Source: Pseudomonadota bacterium (lineage in GTDB: Bacteria; Pseudomonadota; Gammaproteobacteria; UBA5335). Taken from it: 36,375 nt of DNA. The stretch lies in contig JAXHTV010000026.1 in assembly GCA_034189865.1 (NCBI GenBank), positions 1-36,375 on the forward strand. The letters are read 5' to 3'. The position numbers and the translations under genes are program-made. Position 1 is the stretch's first letter. Each line of letters opens with the position of its first letter. Below the pieces are notes generated by a model. That model was given only the letters and a program-made list of their open reading frames with translations. It made no database searches and was not told where the DNA came from. This document shows, in pieces, positions 22,151 to 31,248 of this stretch.

Positions 22151-23380
22151 TCATAGGTCGGTCCCGGGCGATGGTGAGGTGGTGGAGCTGAACAAGCTCA
22201 GTGGTAACGTCGCATGGCCAAACATCCAGTAGTCGGCGGCCCCTGAGCTTTTGAGTTCGACCGCTGCCAGATGGACGCAATTGGTTACCCGGCCGGGTGG
22301 CGGGTCGTCTCCCACACCCATATTGGTGTGACCGAATCCAGCTGGATGAAAATCGTAACGGTCCTTGAACCAGACATCGACGGTGCCGCCTGCTCGGTCG
22401 ACTTGGTAGTCCACCCGGTCGATTCCGCCGAATGCGAGCAGGAAATTCTCGTCGCTGTAGTTGTATTGGTGAATGAAAACCTGTCCCCGATCGGCGACAC
22501 CGATCGCCCCGGCGACCACACCGCGGGCGCCGGCATCGGTATTCATGAGATCGTCCAGATTCGAGTGTTCGACGTAATCCGCTCCTCCGCCCGACAGATA
22601 ATGGTCCAAATGCGCAATCGCCAGGGGTTTGCCGGACATCTCGATGCTTCTGGCAGCGGCGAGTACGTTGGCGGGAGACATCACCGCGCAGGCACATTCC
22701 GATTTTCCACGCTCGGTGGTGCCCACGGGGATCGGTACCTGTGGCAGGGGGGCGGGGGGTGTTACTGTGGTGGTCTCGCGCGCGCAGACCACCGCGGCAT
22801 TGGCTTGAACCGCGGCCCAATTTCCCTGCGCCGGATGATTGTGAGCCGGTCGGCCGGGTACGTAGGGATCCGGTGGCGGGGCGGGATTGGGAACCCGGTT
22901 GATACGTTCTCCGTGAGCGGCTTGCTGCACGACGTGGGTGAGTTCGTGGGCCAATAGGTGCCGGCCGGATCCGGAGCCGGCGTCAAACTCCCCGCGGCCG
23001 AAATAGATATCCGTGCCGTGGGTAAACGCCCGTGCATGCAGGGCATGGTTCATCGCTTCCGCGCGCCGGTCGGTATGAATGCGGACGTTGCCGAAGTCAG
23101 CACCCATGGCCAGGCTCATCTCGTCGCGCGCTTTCGCTGGCAGAGGCTTGCCGGTGCCTTGGGTGCGGCGGATCTGAGCCTCGAGGTTCGGGCTGACTTC
23201 GGAGGTGTGAGATGCGTTGTGGCCGAGGGCGGTTTGATCGGGGGCGTTTTTATCAGCCGACTCAAGAATGGAATTAACTTGGCGGCGCTGCTCAACGCCC
23301 GGCAGACGGGTTGCCGCCCCGGGATTCGGGGTTCGGGTGTGCGCCAATTTGGGTCGGTGGACAAAGGCGTGAGTGCTCAC
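22151..23380 (-). CDS. DUF4157 (eCIS core domain) protein with toxin-like C-terminus
   Basis: This 409-residue protein has the arrangement of cargo proteins marked for extracellular contractile injection systems. The N-terminus (STHAFVHRPK) is basic and low in complexity. The DUF4157 domain at about 78-154 contains MGADFGNVRIHTDRRAEAM, GTDIYFGRGEFD and the metalloprotease-like HELTHVVQQ (145-153). A proline-rich linker (about 163-220) follows. The C-terminal 180 residues match no family I can name; they contain AHLDHYLSGGGADYVEHSN and KDRYDFHPAGFGH (339-351), the latter reminiscent of the D-x-Y-D-F motif of colicin M-type lipid II hydrolases. The start is GTG 23380 with AAGGGG upstream; a longer frame to 23428 is less like the family. 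No injection-system gene is nearby. The C-terminal function is open. Confidence 0.8.
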   Translation of the reverse strand: MSTHAFVHRPKLAHTRTPNPGAATRLPGVEQRRQVNSILESADKNAPDQTALGHNASHTSEVSPNLEAQIRRTQGTGKPLPAKARDEMSLAMGADFGNVRIHTDRRAEAMNHALHARAFTHGTDIYFGRGEFDAGSGSGRHLLAHELTHVVQQAAHGERINRVPNPAPPPDPYVPGRPAHNHPAQGNWAAVQANAAVVCARETTTVTPPAPLPQVPIPVGTTERGKSECACAVMSPANVLAAARSIEMSGKPLAIAHLDHYLSGGGADYVEHSNLDDLMNTDAGARGVVAGAIGVADRGQVFIHQYNYSDENFLLAFGGIDRVDYQVDRAGGTVDVWFKDRYDFHPAGFGHTNMGVGDDPPPGRVTNCVHLAAVELKSSGAADYWMFGHATLPLSLFSSTTSPSPGTDL

Positions 23381-23693
23381 CGTAAATTTGCCCCTTGCTC
23401 GATCGGAATGTGACCGTAATTGCTGCATTGTAGGTGTTCATTTGCAGGCCGAAAAGATGTTCCAAAAAACGGTTTTTTCTCGTGGGCTTTCCCCTGCGTG
23501 TTGGGTGCTCCCGGATAGAAGAAATTTGTGTGTGACGGCGGTGGGTTATCAACGTCCGGCCGATGGTGTTAGTCGGATGACATTGCCGTTGACATCGGCG
23601 GATTTAGGCTGACAATACCGCCCCACGGGTCAGATGCTAACGTTCGGCTTTTTCCCGGCGTTGATACTGTTAGCCACTTTCGGTGCGTGAAAA
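23381..23693. other. Divergent promoter region, no gene seen
   Basis: This gap separates the minus-strand DUF4157 gene from the plus-strand channel gene. It should hold both promoters, but I see no strong -35/-10 pair or palindrome I would defend. Confidence 0.4.
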
Positions 23694-26600
23694 ATGGGAC
23701 ATACAGTTTATCGTCCAGCCTGGCTGATCCTGTGTGCGGTATTGCTTTGTGCCGCAGGAATGGGCCTGGCGACAGCGCGAGATGACAATACCAACGCGCG
23801 TAGAGTGTCACTCGCCGAGGCACGCGCTCAAGTTGTTCGCGAGCAGGAGGAGCTTGCGCGACGGATTACCTCGCTGGAAGCGATCAACTCGCCGACAGAG
23901 GATCAAAAGACTGACCTGTCGTGGCTGCTGTTGGCTCGAGATTACATTCAAAAGAGCGTGACGTCCGTCGACCGCACGCTGGATTTCCTTCAAACCATCC
24001 AGGCGGCACCCACACAGCTACGCGCCATCGAAACTGCGCTGGCAGCACCTATCCCCGAAGACGCCGTCGATTTCGATTCCACATCGCCTTTGGATCGCGT
24101 GGCGTCCGAATTGGAGACGCGGCGTGAAAAGCTGGAAGCTGCACGGCGGACACGCGCTGAGTTAGAGGCCGAGACGACCCGGCGTTATGATCGGCAAAAC
24201 AAGATTTCGGACGAGGTCGCCACGGCCCGTCGCCGGCTTGATGAGATCAACGACATGTTGCCGGTAGCGGCCGAAATTTCGGGTCAAATGCGAACCGATG
24301 CTCGCACTTGGGCGTTGTGGGCAGAGCAGCTTTATCTCCGACACTTTTTGGATGAGTTGGATCAAGAGTCCAAAAGCTACGATGTCCGGCGCGAGCTGTT
24401 GCGTTCCAGGCGGCAGTTGGCCGAGCGAGAGTTGCTGATTGCGGATCAGCGATTCAAACACATGGAGCAACTGGCGAATCGTTTGCGGACGGAGGCTGGC
24501 CTTGAGGTCATGCAGGCGGCTGGTGCGGCCAGCGAGGCGGCCGCCAATGCCCACCCGTTGGTCCGCGAGATCCTGTTTGAGAACCAGCAATTGGCCACGG
24601 AAATGGCTGATGTGCTGGCCATCAGTGCCCAGCGCAGCTTGGATAAACAGTCGCTCGATGCGCGGCTGAACGCGGTACAGCGCAACTTCGAGAGTACCAA
24701 GGAAAAGGTGGCCCAGATCGGGTTGACCGATGCGATCGGCCTGAAGCTCCGAAATGACCTGAACCAACTCCCCGATCTTCGTCGTTTCACTGTTCAACTC
24801 AAGCACAGTCGGGAAGAAATCAATCGGGTTCAGCTCCGACGCATGGAATTGGAAGACCGCTTGTTGGGGCTGGTGGATTTGAAGCGTGTCGCGCGGGACC
24901 GGGTTGAGAACGCCGGCGAGCGGATTCCCGATGACCAGAGGGAGCAGCTGATTGCCAGCGTCTACGAGACTCTCACTGAGCAGAAAGAGCGCTATCTCAA
25001 CGAGTTGATTCGGGCATACGATATTCTGTTTGAAAAATATCTGTATCCCATGATGGAAGCGGAGCGTCGCTTCGTTGAGGTGGTGGAGCAGTACAAAGCA
25101 TTTATTGATTCACGCGTTTTATGGATTCAAAGCGCACCCCCATTGTCGCTCCAAGACTTTGGCCGTGGAAATCGAGGCTTGTCCTGGCTAGCCGAGGGAT
25201 CGTCTTGGCAACGCGTGTTCGACGGCGTGCAATCCGATGTTCAGCAACAACCCGTGACAGTGATCGCGCCGTTCGTGTTGGTGTTGATGTTGTTCGCGGG
25301 TCGCGGAAGATTTAGAAAAACTCTGGTGCAACTCGGTGATGCCAAAACGAAGGCGGACGAGGGGAGAATTGTCGATACCCTGCGCGCGTTGGCCGTGACC
25401 GTTTTCCTGGCCGCTCCGTGGCCTGTCCTGATCTATGTGGTGGCCTGGCATATCAAAGAGGCGGGTGAGGATCCGATCTTTGCCGGGGCGCTTTCGTCGG
25501 GCCTAACGGCGGTCGCAGAGCTACTGTTCGCCGGCCTTTTGTTACGTCGGTTGGGTGAGCGGCACGGCGTGGGCGAAGGCCATTTTCAATGGCGTCGCAG
25601 CAGCTTGGATTTGGTGAGAAAGCAGCTCATTCGGTTTCTTCCATTCGCGTTGCCTTTGGTATTCGTCGTCGCAGTGGTGTTGGAACAACCGACCCAGTCT
25701 TACCGGGATTCTTTGGGTCGTTACGCATTCGTCTTGTTGATGATCGGCGTTGCCGGTTTGGTCTTTCGCCTTTTGCATCCGCGACGCGGATTGCCGCGGT
25801 ATTATCTTGAAACGCATGCCGGCAGCTGGGTGGATCGCCTCAGTAGCATTTGGTTTCTTGGTGTTTTGCTCGTTCCGGCTGGTTTGGCGTTTGCGTCGGC
25901 CGGGGGGTATGCGTACACGGCGGTGCAACTTGCCTTGTATTGGAAGGCGACGTTTTGGCTGCTTTTAGCCGTGTCCATTGGTCGGGCGATGCTGCTTCGT
26001 TGGTTGAATATCGAAGAGCGAAAACTGGCCGTGGAACAGTGGCGTAAACGCATGCAGTCGGAAGAGGGCGGAAGCATCATCGCTCCCGGCGACGCCGAAC
26101 GGCACGGCACCGCAGAGCCGGAGCTCAACCTTACCCACGTCAGTACGCAGACGGTCAGGCTGCTCAACAGCGTAGTGCTTTTGACGATTGCAGTGGGCGT
26201 CGTTTTTATCTGGTCAGAGGTGTTTCCGGCTTTCAAGTTACTGAACGACGTCGTGTTGTGGAGTTCCAGTTTTGTCATCTCGCAGGACGGCACGGATGTC
26301 ACGAGTTACGTACCTATCACGCTAGCGAGCGTGCTAACCGCGCTGCTCATTTTGGGCATGACGGTTTTTATCAGTCGGAATATTCCCGGTTTGCTGGAAA
26401 TCGCCATTTTGCAGCGGTTACCGTTTACTCCCAGTGCCCGCTATGCCGTGACGACCATTGTCCGCTATGTGCTGGTGATTGTGGGTTTGGCACTGGCTTT
26501 TGGCGCCATTGGTATCGGCTGGTCCAAGTTACATTGGCTGATTGCCGCCATCACCGTGGGCCTGGGCTTTGGTTTGCAGGAAATTTTCGCCAACTTCGTC

Positions 26601-27134
26601 TCCGGCATCATCATTCTCTTCGAGCAGCCCGTGCGTGTGGGTGACGCGGTGACCGTTGGCAACATCAGCGGGAAAATCGCGCGAATTCAAATGCGTGCCA
26701 CTACTATCACCGATTGGGACCGCAAAGAGCTGATCATTCCCAATAAGGAGTTCGTGACCGGACAAATTGTCAATTGGTCGCTGTCCGACACGATTTTGCG
26801 GATTGTGATTTCGGTTGGCATCGCCTACGGATCTGATACACAAAAGGCAAACGATATCCTGCTCGATGTGGCAAAGACGAATTCGAATGTGTTGCAAGAA
26901 CCGCCGCCCTCGGCCTTTTTTGCCCGCTTCGGCGAGAGTTCGCTGGATTTTGAACTGCGAGTTTTCATTCCCACTCCCGATGTGTTGCTGGACACGCGAC
27001 ATCAACTGCTGATGGAAATCGACCGGAAATTCCGTGAGGCGAAGATCGAAATCGCTTTCCCGCAGCGGGATATTCATATCCGACATATACCCAAAGGAGC
27101 GGGCGGTGATGTCGTTCTCGATTCCCCATCGTGA
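23694..27134 (+). CDS. Giant MscS-family mechanosensitive channel (MscK/KefA type)
   Basis: This inner-membrane channel opens on membrane tension to release solutes during osmotic downshock. The 1146 residues match the length of the large MscK/MscM proteins. A signal peptide (1-28) precedes a long periplasmic coiled-coil region (about 35-480). About eight membrane spans begin near residue 520. The MscS core follows, with a pore helix around 945-985 (ITVGLGFGLQEIFANFVSGIIILFEQP), then the beta domain with GDAVTVGNISGKIARIQMRATTI and IIPNKEFVTGQIVNWS, and the C-terminal alpha/beta domain. Which E. coli paralogue it matches best cannot be settled. It appears to be a single-gene unit. Confidence 0.92.
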   Translation: MGHTVYRPAWLILCAVLLCAAGMGLATARDDNTNARRVSLAEARAQVVREQEELARRITSLEAINSPTEDQKTDLSWLLLARDYIQKSVTSVDRTLDFLQTIQAAPTQLRAIETALAAPIPEDAVDFDSTSPLDRVASELETRREKLEAARRTRAELEAETTRRYDRQNKISDEVATARRRLDEINDMLPVAAEISGQMRTDARTWALWAEQLYLRHFLDELDQESKSYDVRRELLRSRRQLAERELLIADQRFKHMEQLANRLRTEAGLEVMQAAGAASEAAANAHPLVREILFENQQLATEMADVLAISAQRSLDKQSLDARLNAVQRNFESTKEKVAQIGLTDAIGLKLRNDLNQLPDLRRFTVQLKHSREEINRVQLRRMELEDRLLGLVDLKRVARDRVENAGERIPDDQREQLIASVYETLTEQKERYLNELIRAYDILFEKYLYPMMEAERRFVEVVEQYKAFIDSRVLWIQSAPPLSLQDFGRGNRGLSWLAEGSSWQRVFDGVQSDVQQQPVTVIAPFVLVLMLFAGRGRFRKTLVQLGDAKTKADEGRIVDTLRALAVTVFLAAPWPVLIYVVAWHIKEAGEDPIFAGALSSGLTAVAELLFAGLLLRRLGERHGVGEGHFQWRRSSLDLVRKQLIRFLPFALPLVFVVAVVLEQPTQSYRDSLGRYAFVLLMIGVAGLVFRLLHPRRGLPRYYLETHAGSWVDRLSSIWFLGVLLVPAGLAFASAGGYAYTAVQLALYWKATFWLLLAVSIGRAMLLRWLNIEERKLAVEQWRKRMQSEEGGSIIAPGDAERHGTAEPELNLTHVSTQTVRLLNSVVLLTIAVGVVFIWSEVFPAFKLLNDVVLWSSSFVISQDGTDVTSYVPITLASVLTALLILGMTVFISRNIPGLLEIAILQRLPFTPSARYAVTTIVRYVLVIVGLALAFGAIGIGWSKLHWLIAAITVGLGFGLQEIFANFVSGIIILFEQPVRVGDAVTVGNISGKIARIQMRATTITDWDRKELIIPNKEFVTGQIVNWSLSDTILRIVISVGIAYGSDTQKANDILLDVAKTNSNVLQEPPPSAFFARFGESSLDFELRVFIPTPDVLLDTRHQLLMEIDRKFREAKIEIAFPQRDIHIRHIPKGAGGDVVLDSPS

Positions 27135-27562
27135 GTGCGCTCGGTTGCCGCGACGTCGCGCTTGTGCGTATGCAACCACTCGCTGCGGTGAAGTATGTGG
27201 GAAAGCCGTAAATTAGGCGCTTTCGAAGGTCGGGGGCGCCTGCGTACGCGTTTTTTCGGTCGGGATTAATCGGCATTGATGCGAAAATTCATTCTGGTTT
27301 GCGATCTCGCATCCGCATGCTCTCCGACGCCCGGACCGGCAAGTGTCACCCACACTACAGCGGGGTTTTGATTTCTCGCTGAGGCATAGTGATAATCCGG
27401 TTGCAACTAACCCGTAACTTTTCCTTGATTCCAGTTTCCGGAATTGCGTTTTTCCTATCGTTTCCGCATTCGAAGTGCTGGGTTTGAGCAACGGATGTTT
27501 ATTGCTAGCTGCTCTAGGATTGGGCTGGTTCCACTTAACAATAAAGATATTTGGGGTGCGCT
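27135..27562. other. Intergenic stretch, nothing supported
   Basis: A weak hairpin (GAAAGC 27201-27206 with GCTTTC 27219-27224) may end the channel transcript. Otherwise I see no gene, RNA or repeat here. Confidence 0.4.
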
Positions 27563-30193
27563 GTGGAATTGCTGGTGGTCTTGTTTGTACTAACGAGCGT
27601 CGCGGCAGCCGCGGGTGCCGTGAGCGGAGTTCTTTCCATCTTTCGACTAAGAACTCTCAATAACCGGCTGCAACGGATTGAGCGTGAGCTAGCCGAGTTT
27701 TCCCGCCCTGTCACGCCGGCGACACCCACCGAGTTGACAAGCGCCCGGGCTCAGGGCGACAGGTCTGAAGACACGAGAACGTCTCCACCGGTAGGGCAGG
27801 AGGTACCGACTTTTGTCTCTCGGTCGGTTCTGCCCACGGAGGAGGTTGGCACGGCCGACACCGAGGCGACAATACCCGTTACGGCGAGTGTCGACACCGT
27901 TGTGCATCTGCAAACTCGCTGGATGATCTGGTTGGGTGGGCTATGCGTCGCTCTTGCGGGGGTATTCCTTGCCCGATACTCGATCGAAATGGGGCTAATA
28001 GGGCCGAAGGCCCGCCTAAGCCTTGGTGTACTGATGGGGTTCGCGTTGTATGTCGGCGCCGAATGGCTTCGGCGTAAAACCGAAGAGTCCCACCCTGCGT
28101 TTGCAGCCATGGCCGGCGGTGGCAGTATCACTCTATTCGCAGTCTTACTGGCGGCATTGCACCTGTACGCATTTCTCAGCCCCGCCGTCACCTTCGGGTT
28201 GCTGGCCCTGGTGGCCCTGGCGACGATGAGTCTGGCTCACATTTACGGTGCGGTATTGGCGGTCATCGGCATTCTAGGCGCTTACGTGGTACCGCTCCTG
28301 GTAGCCGGCGATGTGGACCACATCAATTTTTCTCTGGGTTACAGCCTGGTAATCAGCGCGAGTGCATTATTGCTAATGCGCTCCGTGTATCGGCCTTGGC
28401 TTTGGTGGGGATTTCTGGCGGGTGCTCTCGGTTGGTGGGCGATTTCGATGGCTACCGACATGGCTGATGGCGTTCGCGTTTGGTATCTCGCGGGGCTCGG
28501 CTACTTGGTGCTGGCTCTACCAACCTTTGACTGGAGTTTATCGCGATCGGAGACGGTTACTGTGAACCGATACCTTGAGTTGCTTCGAAATATCGTACGC
28601 GAGCCGGCCAAGAACCATCTCCCCCTGTGCTTTCTCTTGCTGATATCGGCCCAGGCGGTGTCCGTGATCGTAGAGCGGAATTTGGATGGAGCAATCGTGC
28701 ACTATAGTCCGCTGCTGCTACTCCTACTGCACTCAGGTCGGCGCCGTGAATCCCTGAGTGCCATGCCCTGGCTATTGGTTGTGCTGCAAATCATCGCCAT
28801 CGTTTTGGCCCAGGTGGTGGTGGTGGATGGAAGGTTTCTGCTTGTGCAACTCCAGCAAGCTGATGCCAAGCACCTGTTCGAGTACGCGGCTGCGACGAGT
28901 ATGATTTTGGCGTTTTTCTCCCTGAGAAACGCTACGCAATGTCGATTCGCCGCGCTGTGGAATTCCCTTTTGACCGTGGGCCCCCTGTTGCTGGTGGCAA
29001 TGGTTTACGCTTTAACTGAGCGATTTTCCGTCGATTGGCGGTGGGGGATTACTACCGGCATCCTGGGTGTGGCGTACGTCGGTATAGCAGCAGGGGCGCG
29101 CAAAAAGCGTTCAGTGGAGTCCTTGGTGGTATGGCTTTTCTTCGGCGGTCACTTCGCGTTGTCTTTGGCGGCAATGATGGTGAGCCGGAATGCCAGCCTC
29201 ACGCTAGTGTTCGCAGTGCAGATGATCTCCGTCAGCTGGATCATCACGCGGTTTCGCTTACCCGAGCTTGGCTGGGTGTTGAAAATTCTGGTGGCGTTGG
29301 TTGTTTTCCGCCTTTCCTTCAACCCGTGGATTATCGGCTACCCAACGGACGTGCACTGGTCGCTGTGGACTTTCGGCGGGGCAACATTGTGTTGCCTGGC
29401 CGCTGCTCGGCTGCTGAGGGTATACCCCCACTTGTCGAAGTGGACCGAGGCCGCTGCAATGCACCTGCTGGTGTTGACCTTGTGGTCGGAAACTCGCTAC
29501 TGGCTTTACGACGGTGCTGTGTTTACACCTCGGTTCACGGCTCTCGAGGCGGGCCTTTACATGGTTATGTTCGGCGCGGTGGGACTCGCTTACTATCGGC
29601 GCAGCTTAGTTAGTCAACATCTGCAAGGCTTCTGCCAATTATTCTCGCGGGTGCTAATTTCGCTCGCCTTACTTAATTACGTAATCATTTTGGGGGCCAC
29701 TGTCCTCAACCTGGAATGGGTATGGGGAGAGGTTAGCCGGACCCCCGTCGCCAATTTAATCCTGCTGCTATTCGGTATGCCGTTGTTTCTTGGCGGCATG
29801 ACCGCGTTAGTTTATCAGCCGCGATTTTATCGGGCGGCGCTGGTCTTCAGCGGTGTTGCCGCTTTCGTCTTTATCTCTCTGGAGATTCGGCACCTGTGGC
29901 AGGGAAGTATTCGCATGGATAGTCCGGCGGGTGATGGCGAGCTGTACACCTATTCGGCGGTATGGTTGTGCATGGCCGTAGCTACCATACTCGGTGGCGC
30001 TTGGTATTTCGGGCACGGTTGTTACCGGGCCGGCATGGTCCTACTGGTATTGGTGATCGCGAAAATATTCCTTGTGGACATGTCGGACTTGCAAGGGCTT
30101 CTCAGAGTGGCGTCGTTCTTGGGATTGGGTCTGGGCCTGCTGGGCATTTCATATCTCTATCAACAAATACGACGCATGCAGGCACGAGAATGA
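27563..30193 (+). CDS. DUF2339 multi-span membrane protein
   Basis: This 876-residue inner-membrane protein belongs to the DUF2339 family. It starts with one hydrophobic segment and a short coiled coil (FRLRTLNNRLQRIERELAEF). A Thr/Pro/Glu-rich linker of about 60 residues follows, then over twenty membrane spans from about residue 115 to the end. Diagnostic pieces are WMIWLGGLCVALAGVFLARYS, GLIGPKARLSLGVLMGFAL, and AGGGSITLFAVLLAALHLY. The function of the family is unknown; some members are linked to envelope or polysaccharide modification. The start is GTG 27563, with GGGG seven bases upstream; an in-frame TTG at 27551 is also possible. Confidence 0.88.
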   Translation: MELLVVLFVLTSVAAAAGAVSGVLSIFRLRTLNNRLQRIERELAEFSRPVTPATPTELTSARAQGDRSEDTRTSPPVGQEVPTFVSRSVLPTEEVGTADTEATIPVTASVDTVVHLQTRWMIWLGGLCVALAGVFLARYSIEMGLIGPKARLSLGVLMGFALYVGAEWLRRKTEESHPAFAAMAGGGSITLFAVLLAALHLYAFLSPAVTFGLLALVALATMSLAHIYGAVLAVIGILGAYVVPLLVAGDVDHINFSLGYSLVISASALLLMRSVYRPWLWWGFLAGALGWWAISMATDMADGVRVWYLAGLGYLVLALPTFDWSLSRSETVTVNRYLELLRNIVREPAKNHLPLCFLLLISAQAVSVIVERNLDGAIVHYSPLLLLLLHSGRRRESLSAMPWLLVVLQIIAIVLAQVVVVDGRFLLVQLQQADAKHLFEYAAATSMILAFFSLRNATQCRFAALWNSLLTVGPLLLVAMVYALTERFSVDWRWGITTGILGVAYVGIAAGARKKRSVESLVVWLFFGGHFALSLAAMMVSRNASLTLVFAVQMISVSWIITRFRLPELGWVLKILVALVVFRLSFNPWIIGYPTDVHWSLWTFGGATLCCLAAARLLRVYPHLSKWTEAAAMHLLVLTLWSETRYWLYDGAVFTPRFTALEAGLYMVMFGAVGLAYYRRSLVSQHLQGFCQLFSRVLISLALLNYVIILGATVLNLEWVWGEVSRTPVANLILLLFGMPLFLGGMTALVYQPRFYRAALVFSGVAAFVFISLEIRHLWQGSIRMDSPAGDGELYTYSAVWLCMAVATILGGAWYFGHGCYRAGMVLLVLVIAKIFLVDMSDLQGLLRVASFLGLGLGLLGISYLYQQIRRMQARE

Positions 30194-30593
30194 CTCCTCT
30201 GATCCCTATCGAAGTTCGGTAGTCGGCGCTATCGACTGGCGGTCCCCGGACATCTGGATGATTCCACAACGCGACCGGTACACCATTGCGCAAACCCCGC
30301 TTAGTGCCAACTATTGAGTGAAAAGCGGCGTGAGTCGGCAACGGAGAAAGGAATTGAGGGTGGATTTCGAATGATCGACCACGGCAAGATGGCGTACCGA
30401 CAAAGCCGGGGATTGTCGCATGAGGAAATATACAGCGGTTATTGTTGCTGCACGTCGCCTCGTCGTGGGACGGATGGGATTCCGGCGGGGGTGACTTGGT
30501 TGGGGAAAATTGTGCATTCGTCGGGCCCCGCTTTACCTTTGCTCATCTCGTGCCGATATCACTCTCGTTAAGGTTCACTTCCAGGAGCCCACT
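30194..30593. other. Intergenic stretch, no supported gene
   Basis: Short open frames here lack known motifs. The last 15 bases carry CCAGGAGCC, the ribosome site of the next gene. Confidence 0.4.
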
Positions 30594-31247
30594 GTGCGTC
30601 GCTTGCTGATCGTGTTCAGTCTGTTCTTTGCGCTTCAGGCCAATGCGCAACTCGTGATCCAGGATTTCCCGCTGCTTACGCAGGCTCCTGGCCAGTGTCT
30701 GGCTACCAGCGCTTTCTTGATCCAGAGCCATTTTGCTAGCGTGCCCGGCGCACCGACCGTCCTGTACGTCGATGGCGACATGCAGATATCACGCGATGAC
30801 GTCGAGCAGTGGACCGACGGGCTGGCACTGCCACATCGCCCGTCGCTGCGGACCCTGGCCGAGCGGCTGAAGACGTTACGCGTGCCGGACGGTCATCAGG
30901 CGTTTGACCTCGCCCTGATGTCTAAGGCGGTGAGTGGGCGTTCTTGGAAGAGCGTACGACAGCGTCGAAGCCGCCTCACCGCGATCGATGAGTACCTTGA
31001 TCAGGGCCGACCGGTGGTGATTCATTTGGATAGGCCGTGGCGAGTCGCCGGACACTACATCACTTTAATCGGCTATGAGGACCTGCCGGATGGGCGCGTC
31101 TATCACTACGCCGATACCTCAGACGCGGGTGCCGGTATCAAAACGACCCCCGCATCTGATTTGAGCGCGACGCACTACTGGTATCGTGGTAGCAGCGGCC
31201 TGCCGGCCCGCTGGAACGGGCGCTATCTGGCCGTCTGGGCACGCTAG
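30594..31247 (+). CDS. Exported papain-like C39-type cysteine peptidase
   Basis: This 217-residue protein has a signal peptide (RRLLIVFSLFFALQANA, cleavage before QLVIQ). Its peptidase C39-like fold has the nucleophile in QAPGQCLATSAFLIQSHF (Gln and Cys of the active site), His in AGHYITLIGYED and Asp in YHYADTSDAG. Relatives cut Gly-Gly leader peptides or act as general secreted peptidases; without an ABC transporter attached, the latter is likelier. GTG 30594 with AGGAG nine bases upstream is chosen, since the longer frame from 30510 would bury the signal peptide. Its stop lies two bases from the stop of the opposing Ntn-hydrolase gene, so the two transcripts run into each other. Confidence 0.8.
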   Translation: MRRLLIVFSLFFALQANAQLVIQDFPLLTQAPGQCLATSAFLIQSHFASVPGAPTVLYVDGDMQISRDDVEQWTDGLALPHRPSLRTLAERLKTLRVPDGHQAFDLALMSKAVSGRSWKSVRQRRSRLTAIDEYLDQGRPVVIHLDRPWRVAGHYITLIGYEDLPDGRVYHYADTSDAGAGIKTTPASDLSATHYWYRGSSGLPARWNGRYLAVWAR

Positions 31248-31248
31248 G

